A DNA stretch of 26,944 nucleotides from an uncultured Oscillospiraceae bacterium. GTDB taxonomy: Bacteria; Bacillota; Clostridia; Oscillospirales; Oscillospiraceae. The number at the start of each line of letters is the position of its first letter. Position 1 is the first letter of the stretch. The translations under genes and the position numbers were made by a program. Positions 1 through 8,442 of the stretch are shown piece by piece. The notes under the pieces were generated by a model. That model searched no databases. It was not told the origin of the DNA and worked only from the letters and a program-made list of their open reading frames with translations. The stretch is taken from assembly GCA_900758315.1 (NCBI GenBank), contig CAAERF010000368.1, positions 1 through 26,944 of the forward strand, in the 5' to 3' direction.

Positions 1-1040
1 AGGTCGTCACGGCTGGTCAGGTGCGCCATTTCTTCCGTGTTGAACGCCGCCAGTCGAGTGGATGCAGATACCAGAATGGATTTTGCGGTTTTCGGCCCGG
101 CCTGCTTGAACACCTTCCAGTTCTTCACCGCAATGTGATCCTCGTCCACGCGCTCTAAATCGTCGAACAGCAGATCCACCGGACTGCGGTAGCTTTCGTC
201 CTCTTCGCGGGCCTCGGCGTTGATGACCATGTACATCAGCATGCCGAAGTTGCGTTCGCTCTCTGGCGCTTCGTGAAACAGATACAAAATCAGCGCCGAA
301 AGGAACGCGGTTTCCGCCTTGTCCCAGAACGGGTCAGAGGTTTGCGACTTCTGCGGTGTGGTGTTCTGGATCAGTGTGTTGATGAGTCGAAAGACGTCAA
401 TATCTGTGTGCAGGTAGGTAAACGGGTTGTAGCAGTCGGACTGCTTCATGTCGATGAGGTTGAAGATTGTCACCTCGTAGCCCATCTTCTCCAGCAGACC
501 GCCCACAGCACGGTAGGTTTCGCCCTTTGGGTCGCATACAATGTAGGAACATTCCGCCTGCATGAGATTGGGTTTGATGAAAAAGCGCGTTTTGCCTGCG
601 CCGGAGCCGCCAATCACCAAAATGTTTGCGTTCACCTGATGCTGCGGCGGCAGCGCACGGACGTTCATGCTGATACGGATGTGCTTGGAAATGAGCAGAT
701 AGCGGTCGTATTTCTTGGTGCGGAAGTGGGCGCATACCTCTTTCGGACGGCCCCAGTAGGCAGAGCCGTGTTCTTCACCCGGTCGGCGGTTGCCCTTTTC
801 GGAGTAGTACCACGCCACGGCAAAGCCATAGAACGCCAACGCAATCAGCACAAATTTCTTTGTGTATGGCGTAATGTGGATGGAAAACGGGGTTTCCAAT
901 GCAGCGAAAAAGGCGTTCAGCCATTCAAACAGCCCAAGACCTTCACCACAGCACCCACCGCCCAGCAGTGCCAGCCAGACCACGAAAACGGCAAGCGCCG
1001 CCCAAAGCAGGACGGCGCTTCCGTTGGAATCGCGCTTCAC
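1..1040 (-). CDS. virD4: VirD4/TraG-type coupling ATPase, 5' part
   Basis: This is the coupling protein that brings the relaxase-DNA complex to the type IV channel at the membrane. About 346 codons are in the window and the frame is open to the edge. Two N-terminal membrane segments are visible (about residues 8-27, AVLLWAALAVFVVWLALL, and about residues 59-77), followed by the soluble domain with a Walker A motif GGSGAGKTR near residue 143 and a CDPKGE strand near residue 170, as expected for the family. The start is taken as the GTG six bases after the TAA of the adhesin gene (TAA GCC GTG). There is no clear Shine-Dalgarno sequence and no ATG nearby, so translation is probably coupled to the upstream gene or starts in an unusual way. 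Upstream and downstream genes share the same reading frame, separated by one stop codon. Confidence 0.88.
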   Translation of the reverse strand, partial: MKRDSNGSAVLLWAALAVFVVWLALLGGGCCGEGLGLFEWLNAFFAALETPFSIHITPYTKKFVLIALAFYGFAVAWYYSEKGNRRPGEEHGSAYWGRPKEVCAHFRTKKYDRYLLISKHIRISMNVRALPPQHQVNANILVIGGSGAGKTRFFIKPNLMQAECSYIVCDPKGETYRAVGGLLEKMGYEVTIFNLIDMKQSDCYNPFTYLHTDIDVFRLINTLIQNTTPQKSQTSDPFWDKAETAFLSALILYLFHEAPESERNFGMLMYMVINAEAREEDESYRSPVDLLFDDLERVDEDHIAVKNWKVFKQAGPKTAKSILVSASTRLAAFNTEEMAHLTSRDD

Positions 1041-1043
1041 GGC

Positions 1044-4000
1044 TTAGTAGCCGGTCTTAGGCAGAGTAGTAACACCCGGCTTGTAGACCGTTGTTACCCA
1101 GCGGTCTGTCGCCATGATCCACTGTCCGCCGTGCAGGCCGCCTACATCGGTGCGATTTGCAAACTGGTAACCGTTGTTCAGCCAGCTATTTGTCCAGCAG
1201 AGAATATAGGGTGCATCCACCTGTGCAAAGCCAGCCTTGACCGTGCCGAAAACAAACATGAAGTCGGTCACATACTCGTTGGAGGCCAGTCCCAGTGCCG
1301 CAGGCGAAGCGTCCAGCGAATAGTTCTTCATAGTGGATAGGTTGTCCGCCAGCGTGCGGTAGTCATGCAGATTGGTCTTGTAGACCACCTTATAACTGAG
1401 TTTTTGGTTCCATGTGCCGGTAATGATCTTGGTCAGGCGTACCGCCGAAGTCGGCAGTGTGTCGCGCCAGTAGAAGCTGTTCAGCGGCACGGTGGAGTTG
1501 TTGGCGATGTTCTTGAAGTCATAGCGGATAGTCTGGGACGGCGTAACCTGCTTGTAGCCGCGCTTGGTCACGGAAACATTGGTGTAAACGCTCTGGTTCA
1601 GCACTTCCACGCGCACGATCTGGCCGGAGAATTCAATCTCCACCTCGATTGGCTGTGTGGTGGCGCTATAGAATACCGGTGCTTTGGTTTCGCGGATGGT
1701 GTAGCGACCCAAAGGCAGGGTATCCGATTTCGCAACACCGTTCTTATCAGTAACAACAGTATTTACCAAATCACCGGCACGATTATAAATTTCAAAGGTT
1801 GCACCGGGCAAAAGAGTTCCGGCCGCAAGCGCATTGAATGGGTTATCGTCTGCGGATTTCTTGGTGATTTGGATTTGTCCCATCGTGGGCGTGTTCTTCC
1901 ATGTAATCGTAGAAGTCGCGCCATATTCCACATAAAAGGTGCGAACTGTGGTATCCAGCACATAACCGTCCGCCGCCTGGATTTCCCGCACCAGGTACTT
2001 TCCGTCCGTCAGCGTCTTGTCGATATAGACATAGCCGTTCTGGTCGGAGGTGTACTGGCCGATGGGATTTCCCTTGCTGTCCGAAACGAGGAAAGTCACG
2101 CCGTAAATGCCCTTGCCGGTCACACTGTCGATTTTGTGGATGAGCATGGAACTGGCCTGCGTGTTCTCGATGGTCAGCGAGGTCGTTTTACCGGCTTTTA
2201 CCTCAAAATTGTGCGGCGTGCTGTCCAACAGATAGCCCTTTGCGGCCTTGATTTCAGTCGCGGTGTACCAGCCATCCGCAAGCTGCGGGAGCGTGATAAC
2301 GCCGTTACTGTCCGTGGTATAAGTGCCGATGCGCTCGCCGTTCATCTTGGCGATCTCAAACTGCACACCCTTGATGCGCTTGCCGCTGTCCGCGTCCACC
2401 TTGATGATCTGACCGCCGCCGATAGGCGTGTTGGTAAAGGTCAGTGTCTGCGTGTCGTTTCGGTCAACCTTGACGGTCTGCGAGGTGCTGTCCAGCACAT
2501 AACCGTCCGGCGCTTTTACCTCCGTTACCACATAGGTATCCGGTTTAAGGTTTACCAGCTTGATCTGGCCGTTGCTGTCCGTGGTGTAAATGCCGTTGGA
2601 AGTGACTGTGCCGCCGTAGTTTCCAACAAACGAGCCGTCCGAGGTCGTGATCTTGAACTGTGCGCCGGGAAGTGGCTGCTTGGTTACGCTGTCGATCTTG
2701 TCGATAATAAGATTTCCATGTTTGCCGTTGGAAAACTCCACCGTCACCACATCCTGCTCCTTACCGGAGAGATAGACGGTCTGCGGCGTGTCGTCGATCT
2801 CATAGCCTGTGGGGGCTTTCGTTTCCTCAACGACATAGGTTCCGGCCTTCAGCCCGGTGATCACGATGGTTCCATTGGCCGAGGTGGTGTATTCTCCGAT
2901 GACCGTACCGCCGGTGCCGGAGGTCCCGCCCAGATAACGCACACGAAACTTCGCACCTTGCAGCATAGCACCGCTGTCTGCGTCCACCTTTTTGATGATG
3001 AGCGCTGAAAGGGGCGTGTTTTCAAAGGTCAGCGTCTTGCCGGTGCCTGCCTGAATAAAGCAGTCCTGCGTGGCCGGGTCTTTGATGGCGTAGCCCGCTG
3101 CCGGTTCCACTTCGGTCACACGATACCAGCCGTCGCGCAGCTTTGTGAGTTTGACCTGACCGTTTTCATCGGTGAAATAAGTGCCGAGGTCGTTCAGTTC
3201 TCCAGTGAAGCTGTTGTTGCTGGCATAGGTGATGTGGAACTTTGCGCCCTTGATAGGGTCTTTCGTGATGTTGTCCACCTTGTTGATGGTCAGCGTAGGC
3301 TTGGGATAATTGCGGAAACGCACCGTACCCGTTTTATTGGGAACGAGCGTGATGGTCTGGGGTTCGCTGTCCAGCAGATAACCATCCGGCACACTGGTTT
3401 CACGCACTACATACACGCCGGGGTCAAGAGCGGTGAGCAGAGCTTCGCCGTTTGCGTTGGTCTTGACGGTGGTGAGCGTGCTGCTGTCTGCCTTGTTGAC
3501 GGTAAAAGTTACACCAGAGAGCGGTGCGCCGGTCACAGCATCGGTTTTTACAATTTTGAGGTTGGGCTTCTTCTCGTTGTTCACCACCAGCGTGCTGTTC
3601 TTGCCGGGGAACAGTTCCACATGGTATTCCGTACCGTTCAGCACATAGCCGCTGGGCGCTGCGATCTCCTCGACTGAGTACACGCCGGGTTCCAAATCAG
3701 AGATGGAGATGCGCCCGTTGGTGTCGGTCACACGGTCGAGGTAGTGGCTGCCGTCCTTGATCTTTGCGATACGGAAAGTTGCACCGGCAAGATAGGTGTC
3801 GTTCTCCGCGTCGTATTTCACCACGGACAGGACCGGCTTTTCCGTGTTGGTGAACACGAAACGGGCGTTTTCTCCGGCGTTGATCTGGATAACGCGCTTG
3901 TCATCATCCATCAGATAACCATTCGGCGCGGTGATCTCCTCCACGGTGTACGCGCCCGGCTCGAGCGCCGTCAGGTCGATCTCGCCGTTTTTGTCGGTCA

Positions 4001-5960
4001 CATACTCCTTGGAGAAAGTGCCGCCCACCAGAGAAATGCGGAACTTGACATTGGCCAGCGGCTCCATCGTGCGGCTGTCCACCTTGATGATGTGGATACC
4101 GGGCTTGACGGTATTGAAGAAAGTCAGCGTTTTGATACCACCGCCTGCGGTCAGTTCGATCTGCTGCGGTGTGCTGTCCAGCACATAGCCTGCACTGGTG
4201 GACACCTCCTTTACCAGATAGGTTCCCGGCTGGAGGTCGGTCAGGCGGATCTGACCCATCTCGTCCGTGGAGAACGAGCCGATGAGGACAGTATCGCGGG
4301 TAACTTCAAAGGTCACATCGGGCAGAACTTCATGGGTCTGCTCATCGTACTTGGTGATGATAAGACCCGGCTTTGCCTGATTTTTCAGCACAAAGCTGGT
4401 TTCCGTGCCGGAAGTCACATTCACGGTGTAGGTCTGGTCGTCCTTGACATAGCCGCCGGGGGCAGACACCTCGCGCACCTGATATGCACCGGGCTTCAGC
4501 TTGTCGAAGTACACGCTACCGCCGAGGTCGGTGGTGCCGGTCTGGGTGACGCCGCTTTCGATGTGCTTAATCTCCACAGTCGCACCGGCGAGAGAAGCGC
4601 CGCTGTCCGCGTCGATCTTGTCCACGCGCAGATTGCCGTAGGGTGCATTTTCAAAGGTGACAGTCGCGGTATTGCCGTAGTCCACGGAAACGGTCTTGGT
4701 AGTTTCCGTGCCCAGCATGTGCCACTTGGGCGCCGCTTTCTCCGTGATGACATACTGGCCGGAAAGAGTCAGCGGAATGATGATCTTGCCGCTGGTATCC
4801 GTAACAAAGCTGCCGAGGACAGTCCCGTCCGGGGCCTTTACCTCAAAAGTCGCACCGGAAAGCGGTGTATTGGTGCCGGTCTCCACCTTGTTGATGATAA
4901 GCGTGGTTTCCGTAGGAGTTTCCGGCTCGTCCGGGGTATCGGACGGCGTAGCGGAATACCGGCTGAAAGTGGACTGCCTAATCTCGGTAGTCGGGTCGGT
5001 GTCGCACATATACCGCTGCAAGGTGCCGTATTTGCTGGTTTCCGCGCACAGCGCATAGTAAATGGCGTATTTGTAGACATTGGCGTGCAGCGACATCTGC
5101 ACCGCGCCGGTCTGGTCGCTTACGCTGTCTTTTGGGTACAACACCTTGAACTGACCGGCATAGCTGGCGCCGTTGGACGAGGTCCTGATCTTGGTGATGT
5201 CGTTATTATTCATGTCTACGATACGGGTGCCCTCCAGCACTTCATCGGGCATGGTGAAAGCAATGTCGATGTCGTAATCGCACACCCATGTTTCCGAATC
5301 CGCCGTGAACACCTGCTGCAAGTATTCCTTGCCGTCTATGGTGACGGGATAAGCGGAGTCCTTGTCAGCCGTTACGGTGATGGTAGGCTGGGGAACGCGA
5401 TTCCACCAGATACCGTTTTTATAGATGTTCTTTGCAGCCGCGAGGATTTTCTCGCCGCGCTCCTTTTCTGCACCGGACAGCGAGGGATTAAGTGTTAGCC
5501 GGTCAATACTCCAATCGTCTATTAGGTAGCACCAGAGCGCCATTTTTGTAGCGTAATAGGCTTGCTGCTTATTATCCAGCTTGAGTTCAGATAAACCTTT
5601 GTGCGGATAGCCGTTAGCAATGATACCCATGATTTTCGGGTCACTGCTGGCTTCGTTGGCAATGTATTTGATACTCTCGCCGGGATTTACCGACTGCGGC
5701 ACGCCCTTTGTCGTAGGATTGATGCAGTAGGCCGGGATTTCCTTGAGCGCGCCGCTAGCCGACTTGAAATTGAAGTAGGTGTAGGACTGGGAGCGGACAA
5801 CGCCGTTCATGCTGAGGTAGGACATTTTATAGCCGCCGTTGGTGATGTTGACCTCACCCAGCGCACCGTCGATGGTGCTGCTGGCGGCAGAAGCAAAGCC
5901 TGTGCAAAGGCTCAGCATAGTGGAGATACACAAAAGTATCGCTATCAGTCTTTTTCGCAT
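1044..5960 (-). CDS. SpaA/Cna_B-repeat surface adhesin with LPKTG end
   Basis: This is a secreted, probably cell-surface stalk protein of 1638 residues that may help mating cells or host surfaces adhere. The order is: signal peptide (residues 1 to about 25, hydrophobic, ending GFASA); an N-terminal thioester-like domain with YCIN near residue 78 and TKMALW near residue 138; a linker rich in Thr, Pro and Glu; twelve Cna_B (prealbumin-like) repeats from about residue 352 to 1456; and a C-terminal region of about 180 residues ending TTLPKTGY. The repeats keep the Lys of the I-x-K-x-D strand, the Glu of the (V/T)-x-E strand before the x-P-x-GY turn, and the Asn of the closing F-x-N. These are the residues that form intramolecular isopeptide bonds in this family. 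The Gln expected at the thioester position is Lys here. The LPKTG is not followed by a hydrophobic anchor. An AGGAGG site lies 5 bases before the ATG. A sortase gene lies two genes upstream. Confidence 0.9.
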   Translation of the reverse strand: MRKRLIAILLCISTMLSLCTGFASAASSTIDGALGEVNITNGGYKMSYLSMNGVVRSQSYTYFNFKSASGALKEIPAYCINPTTKGVPQSVNPGESIKYIANEASSDPKIMGIIANGYPHKGLSELKLDNKQQAYYATKMALWCYLIDDWSIDRLTLNPSLSGAEKERGEKILAAAKNIYKNGIWWNRVPQPTITVTADKDSAYPVTIDGKEYLQQVFTADSETWVCDYDIDIAFTMPDEVLEGTRIVDMNNNDITKIRTSSNGASYAGQFKVLYPKDSVSDQTGAVQMSLHANVYKYAIYYALCAETSKYGTLQRYMCDTDPTTEIRQSTFSRYSATPSDTPDEPETPTETTLIINKVETGTNTPLSGATFEVKAPDGTVLGSFVTDTSGKIIIPLTLSGQYVITEKAAPKWHMLGTETTKTVSVDYGNTATVTFENAPYGNLRVDKIDADSGASLAGATVEIKHIESGVTQTGTTDLGGSVYFDKLKPGAYQVREVSAPGGYVKDDQTYTVNVTSGTETSFVLKNQAKPGLIITKYDEQTHEVLPDVTFEVTRDTVLIGSFSTDEMGQIRLTDLQPGTYLVKEVSTSAGYVLDSTPQQIELTAGGGIKTLTFFNTVKPGIHIIKVDSRTMEPLANVKFRISLVGGTFSKEYVTDKNGEIDLTALEPGAYTVEEITAPNGYLMDDDKRVIQINAGENARFVFTNTEKPVLSVVKYDAENDTYLAGATFRIAKIKDGSHYLDRVTDTNGRISISDLEPGVYSVEEIAAPSGYVLNGTEYHVELFPGKNSTLVVNNEKKPNLKIVKTDAVTGAPLSGVTFTVNKADSSTLTTVKTNANGEALLTALDPGVYVVRETSVPDGYLLDSEPQTITLVPNKTGTVRFRNYPKPTLTINKVDNITKDPIKGAKFHITYASNNSFTGELNDLGTYFTDENGQVKLTKLRDGWYRVTEVEPAAGYAIKDPATQDCFIQAGTGKTLTFENTPLSALIIKKVDADSGAMLQGAKFRVRYLGGTSGTGGTVIGEYTTSANGTIVITGLKAGTYVVEETKAPTGYEIDDTPQTVYLSGKEQDVVTVEFSNGKHGNLIIDKIDSVTKQPLPGAQFKITTSDGSFVGNYGGTVTSNGIYTTDSNGQIKLVNLKPDTYVVTEVKAPDGYVLDSTSQTVKVDRNDTQTLTFTNTPIGGGQIIKVDADSGKRIKGVQFEIAKMNGERIGTYTTDSNGVITLPQLADGWYTATEIKAAKGYLLDSTPHNFEVKAGKTTSLTIENTQASSMLIHKIDSVTGKGIYGVTFLVSDSKGNPIGQYTSDQNGYVYIDKTLTDGKYLVREIQAADGYVLDTTVRTFYVEYGATSTITWKNTPTMGQIQITKKSADDNPFNALAAGTLLPGATFEIYNRAGDLVNTVVTDKNGVAKSDTLPLGRYTIRETKAPVFYSATTQPIEVEIEFSGQIVRVEVLNQSVYTNVSVTKRGYKQVTPSQTIRYDFKNIANNSTVPLNSFYWRDTLPTSAVRLTKIITGTWNQKLSYKVVYKTNLHDYRTLADNLSTMKNYSLDASPAALGLASNEYVTDFMFVFGTVKAGFAQVDAPYILCWTNSWLNNGYQFANRTDVGGLHGGQWIMATDRWVTTVYKPGVTTLPKTGY
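1590..4910 (-). repeat. Twelve tandem Cna_B domain repeats
   Basis: Twelve consecutive units of about 85-100 codons make up two thirds of the adhesin gene. Each starts with a strand like LIIxKVDxxTG and closes with a strand like LTFxNTxKP. Units are diverged overall but share short near-identical DNA stretches, for example the complement of gctgtccagcacata at several unit ends. Such stretches could allow recombination that changes repeat number. Units 7, 8, 9 and 12 are longer than the rest because of insertions in the first half of the domain. Confidence 0.88.
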
Positions 5961-5971
5961 AAAAACCTCCT

Positions 5972-6015
5972 AAAAAACAGCAGCAGCGCAAACCGTGTTC
6001 AGGCTTGCGCTGCTG
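5972..6015 (-). terminator. Terminator-like hairpin in adhesin leader
   Basis: Read on the minus strand, a perfect 11-bp stem (CAGCAGCGCAA at 6015-6005 pairing with TTGCGCTGCTG at 5991-5981, 13-base loop) is followed after three bases by six T residues and then directly by the AGGAGG of the adhesin gene. No promoter fits between the T-tract and the ribosome binding site, so transcripts of the adhesin must pass this structure. It can act as an attenuator or as a leaky terminator of upstream transcription. Confidence 0.7.
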
Positions 6016-6078
6016 TGAAGTGGTTATTAGATTATTACATATCAATTAGATTTCGGTGCCTCTCCCCTTCCCTAATCG

Positions 6079-6110
6079 CAAAAAATCCGTCCTGAAAGTT
6101 CAGGACGGAT
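6079..6110 (-). terminator. Intrinsic terminator of toxin-antitoxin pair
   Basis: A perfect 12-bp inverted repeat (ATCCGTCCTGAA at 6085-6096 and TTCAGGACGGAT at 6099-6110) lies eight bases after the toxin stop codon. On the minus strand it is followed by a run of T residues (6085-6080). This is a textbook Rho-independent terminator closing the toxin-antitoxin transcript. Confidence 0.85.
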
Positions 6111-6117
6111 CGTTAGA

Positions 6118-6432
6118 CTATATCTGTTTGTCTAAATCTCTGCGGCTGTAAATGATGCGGCGAATTTCCATTGTATCGCCAATCACTACATAGAAAATAG
6201 TGTAGTTCTTCACGGGAATACGATAGTATGGGTACCTGCGCTCTTTAGCAGATGAATAAGGTTCAAATGCTTCTGCACAGGAAAGCCGCTCGTAAATCGC
6301 CGTTTCAACCGCATCAACAAAATTTTCTGCGGCGATTGGGTTTTGAAGATGAATGCTGATATAATCAACAATTTCATTCAGGTCGTCTTCAAAAAGCGGC
6401 AGGATACGCAGTTTATAATGCTTTTCTGCCAT
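6118..6432 (-). CDS. ParE/RelE-family toxin
   Basis: This 104-residue protein has the size and pattern of type II toxins of the ParE/RelE fold: an N-terminal strand YKLRILPLFEDDL, a helix pair with DYISIHLQNP and AAENFVDAVE, then basic strands ending with YRIPVKNYTIFYVV and MEIRRIIYSRRD. RelE-type members cut mRNA in the ribosome and ParE-type members poison gyrase. The sequence alone does not decide which applies here, though the YRIPVKNYTIFYVV and RRIIYSRRD strands are common in the RelE/ParE plasmid-stabilisation subgroup. It overlaps the antitoxin gene by 20 bases, which implies coupled translation, and it is followed by a strong terminator. Confidence 0.85.
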   Translation of the reverse strand: MAEKHYKLRILPLFEDDLNEIVDYISIHLQNPIAAENFVDAVETAIYERLSCAEAFEPYSSAKERRYPYYRIPVKNYTIFYVVIGDTMEIRRIIYSRRDLDKQI

Positions 6433-6685
6433 GAATACGACCTCTTACTCGTTTGAACACTTCATCGCCGGAGTAGCGAACATCGGTGGAATCCGCCATA
6501 CGATCTGCTTCATCCAATTTCAGTTCTACTTCATCCGTGAGTGCAGAATACTGCTCAATGCTCATAACGACCATCGAACCATAACCGTTTTTGGTCAGAT
6601 AAACAGGTTCACCGGTTTCCATGACGATTTTTTCGATTTCTGGAAATTTGTTTCTCAGATCGGAAACTGGTCTGATGTTGATCAT
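6413..6685 (-). CDS. Phd/YefM-family antitoxin
   Basis: The start MINIRPVSDLRNKFPEIEK and the core EPVYLTKNGYGSMVVMSIEQY are characteristic of Phd/YefM antitoxins, in which the N-terminal part binds DNA and the C-terminal part wraps the toxin. An in-frame ATG exists 18 bases further upstream, but AGGAGG lies at the right distance before the ATG at 6685, so that start is preferred (90 residues). The C-terminal part is charged (Asp, Glu, Arg) as expected for the toxin-binding segment. The gene precedes its toxin, the usual order, and the pair probably represses its own promoter. Confidence 0.85.
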   Translation of the reverse strand: MINIRPVSDLRNKFPEIEKIVMETGEPVYLTKNGYGSMVVMSIEQYSALTDEVELKLDEADRMADSTDVRYSGDEVFKRVRGRIHGRKAL

Positions 6686-6709
6686 AACACTACCTCCTCG
6701 CATGAAATT

Positions 6710-6758
6710 ATTATATCACTCCTATCATTATATTATCAGTATTTTATCACGAAATCAA
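6710..6758 (-). promoter_or_regulatory. Promoter/operator of toxin-antitoxin pair
   Basis: On the minus strand TTGATT (6758-6753) and TAATAT (6735-6730) are separated by 17 bases, giving a plausible sigma-A promoter. A further TATAAT lies at 6715-6710. The interval contains two similar AT-rich elements, TGATAATATAA and TGATATAATAA, which could be operator half-sites for the antitoxin. The promoter lies against the end of the sortase gene and is much richer in A+T than its surroundings, as expected of an independently acquired module. Confidence 0.5.
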
Positions 6759-6761
6759 CTG

Positions 6762-7589
6762 TTATTTCTGCCGTGCCTGCACACACCAGCGGTACTGCGG
6801 CTGGTTCATCACGCAGGTCACCAGCGTCACCACATTATCAGTGGTGGGGTTCAGCACGCTCACATCGTTCACGGATACTTTTCGCACCGAATACACGGAA
6901 TAGGTTCTCGTGCCGAGCTGGGTCATCAGCTTGATGGTATCGCCGTTCTTCAAGGTGTGGATCTTCCCAAAGTAGTTGCTGGAGCCGCGATTGTGTCCGG
7001 CAAACGCTACATTGCCGTCCCAGATAGAGGTTTCAGTAAAGTGTCCGGCACCTTTCCGCATGGCGGCATTGTCCGTGCCCTGATAGATTTTCGCACTCAG
7101 TCCAATGGCAGGCGCGGAGAGCGTGCCGAGGGAACCATCTTTGTAATACAGGCTGCTGGTCACAGCAGTATAACCGCTGCTCCAAGTAGTGCCGCTGTTC
7201 GAGGGCGTTTCTGCGGCAGGCGGCATAACCGTAGCAGTGCCAGTAGTGCCGCTACTTGCCGTGCCGCTTTCCAGATACCCACCGGTCAGCAGATTGGGTG
7301 TCAACCGCTCACCAGAACCGGGCATATCTGCCATCGGACTGCCAAATGCAGGCGGAATATAGGCGGCGTTCTTGCTCACATCAGTTTCGTAGATGTTCGA
7401 GCCGCCGACTACCGTCACCGGCTCCACGCTGGTCGGCTTGCCGAAGCTGCCTGCGGCTGCGTCCGCCTCGGTGTACTCAAGAGTCAACGCCGGGGTAGTG
7501 GTCAGAACGGTCGCTGTCAGAAGCGTCAGTCCCAGCAGTTTTGCCGTTCTCGGCAGAGGTGTAATCTGCGTCAAGAATTGTTTCATCAT
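6762..7589 (-). CDS. Sortase, class D-like
   Basis: A membrane-anchored cysteine transpeptidase that cleaves LPxTG-type signals and joins the protein to the cell wall or to another subunit. An N-terminal hydrophobic segment (AKLLGLTLLTATVLTTTPAL) serves as signal or anchor. It is followed by a long Ser/Thr/Pro/Gly-rich linker of about 110 residues and a catalytic domain of about 120 residues. Catalytic residues are visible: His in AFAGHNR (residue 199), Cys in TLVTCVMN (residue 259) and Arg in YRWCVQA (residue 267). The TLVTC signature fits class D better than class A or B. The ATG at 7589 is preferred because AAAGGA lies seven bases before it; the open frame extends further upstream without a better site. 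The start lies 113 bases inside the previous gene. The likely substrate is the Cna_B protein downstream. Confidence 0.82.
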   Translation of the reverse strand: MMKQFLTQITPLPRTAKLLGLTLLTATVLTTTPALTLEYTEADAAAGSFGKPTSVEPVTVVGGSNIYETDVSKNAAYIPPAFGSPMADMPGSGERLTPNLLTGGYLESGTASSGTTGTATVMPPAAETPSNSGTTWSSGYTAVTSSLYYKDGSLGTLSAPAIGLSAKIYQGTDNAAMRKGAGHFTETSIWDGNVAFAGHNRGSSNYFGKIHTLKNGDTIKLMTQLGTRTYSVYSVRKVSVNDVSVLNPTTDNVVTLVTCVMNQPQYRWCVQARQK

Positions 7590-8442
7590 CGTGCTTTCCT
7601 TTCTTCCTGTTCTTGATTTTTGCGGCAGTAAAACCGGCAAGGCAGAGCAAAATCAGTCCGCCCGGAATGGCAAGATAGCGCCAGTCTATCTTCTGGGCTT
7701 CTTCGACTTCCACCTCCGGCACGACAAGCGGCGTGCCGTGGAACACCGCCACATACTGCACCTTGTTCAGCGATACCTTTTCCACCTCGCCGCTGTATTG
7801 TGCGGTGACGGTATACCCTGTCACATTGCGGCTAGACGCGGTTCCCGTGTAGGTTACGATAGCGGAGAAACGATCTCCGATGGCATCATCGTCCACATTT
7901 TCTGTGTTGTCGGTCTGCCAGTCCACCGTGGAGAAATTCAGCGTCCGCCCGTTCTCGGTCGTGGTCTTGGGGATGTACTCCAAATCCATGCTGCTGAGAT
8001 TGGGATAGGTGCGGGTCGCGGATACCGTCCACGAATTGTTTTTGTATCCGGCAGGCTCTACGGTGATGGAACCGGTATCCAGCTTCAGCGTGCCAGTGAA
8101 GCCGTCCTCGGTGGTGACTGCCTTGGTATCCGCCAGAAGCGGCAGAATAGCGGTCAGTTCCTTGCTTTCGCTGCTGACGGTTACGGTTTCGGTGTACTCT
8201 TTGGACTGCTGTTCGGGCAGTTCCCGCCGCAGCAGATCGGTCAGCGTAAAAGAATAACCGTCCTGCTCAAAGCTCTGCTTTGCCTGCATGGACGGCTCTT
8301 GATCGACCGGCAGTTCGTAGGTTTTCCGCACCTCGAAAATGCCGTTATTCATACTGTAACTGACCTGCGACGGATATTCCGCCGCAAATGCGGTGGTGCT
8401 GAGAAGCAGCAGCACCGCCAGAATGGTGATGGGTTTCTTCAT
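7477..8442 (-). CDS. Exported single-pass membrane protein
   Basis: This 321-residue protein has a clear signal peptide (MKKPITILAVLLLLSTTAFA, cleavage after AFA-A), an extracytoplasmic domain of about 230 residues rich in Thr, Ser and Val, one membrane helix (about residues 252-273, YLAIPGGLILLCLAGFTAA), a KIKNRKKGK stop-transfer segment and an acidic tail of about 40 residues. I recognise no named family. Proteins of this layout sit beside sortase and adhesin genes in related ICEs, so a role in surface assembly or mating-pair contact is likely but unproven. Its ATG overlaps the stop of the PcfB gene (ATGA), and its 3' end overlaps the sortase gene. Confidence 0.72.
   Translation of the reverse strand: MKKPITILAVLLLLSTTAFAAEYPSQVSYSMNNGIFEVRKTYELPVDQEPSMQAKQSFEQDGYSFTLTDLLRRELPEQQSKEYTETVTVSSESKELTAILPLLADTKAVTTEDGFTGTLKLDTGSITVEPAGYKNNSWTVSATRTYPNLSSMDLEYIPKTTTENGRTLNFSTVDWQTDNTENVDDDAIGDRFSAIVTYTGTASSRNVTGYTVTAQYSGEVEKVSLNKVQYVAVFHGTPLVVPEVEVEEAQKIDWRYLAIPGGLILLCLAGFTAAKIKNRKKGKHDDETILDADYTSAENGKTAGTDASDSDRSDHYPGVDS

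Noticed and set aside
1590..4910. Regular repeats in the adhesin as a CRISPR-like array
   Set aside because: The period is about 270-300 bases, the frame is continuous and the units encode Cna_B domains. No short identical repeats with variable spacers are present.
1365..5498. Long plus-strand open frames (547 and 584 codons) opposite the adhesin gene
   Set aside because: They are antisense shadows of the Cna_B repeats caused by codon bias in the repeated units. They have no ribosome sites and no recognisable domains.
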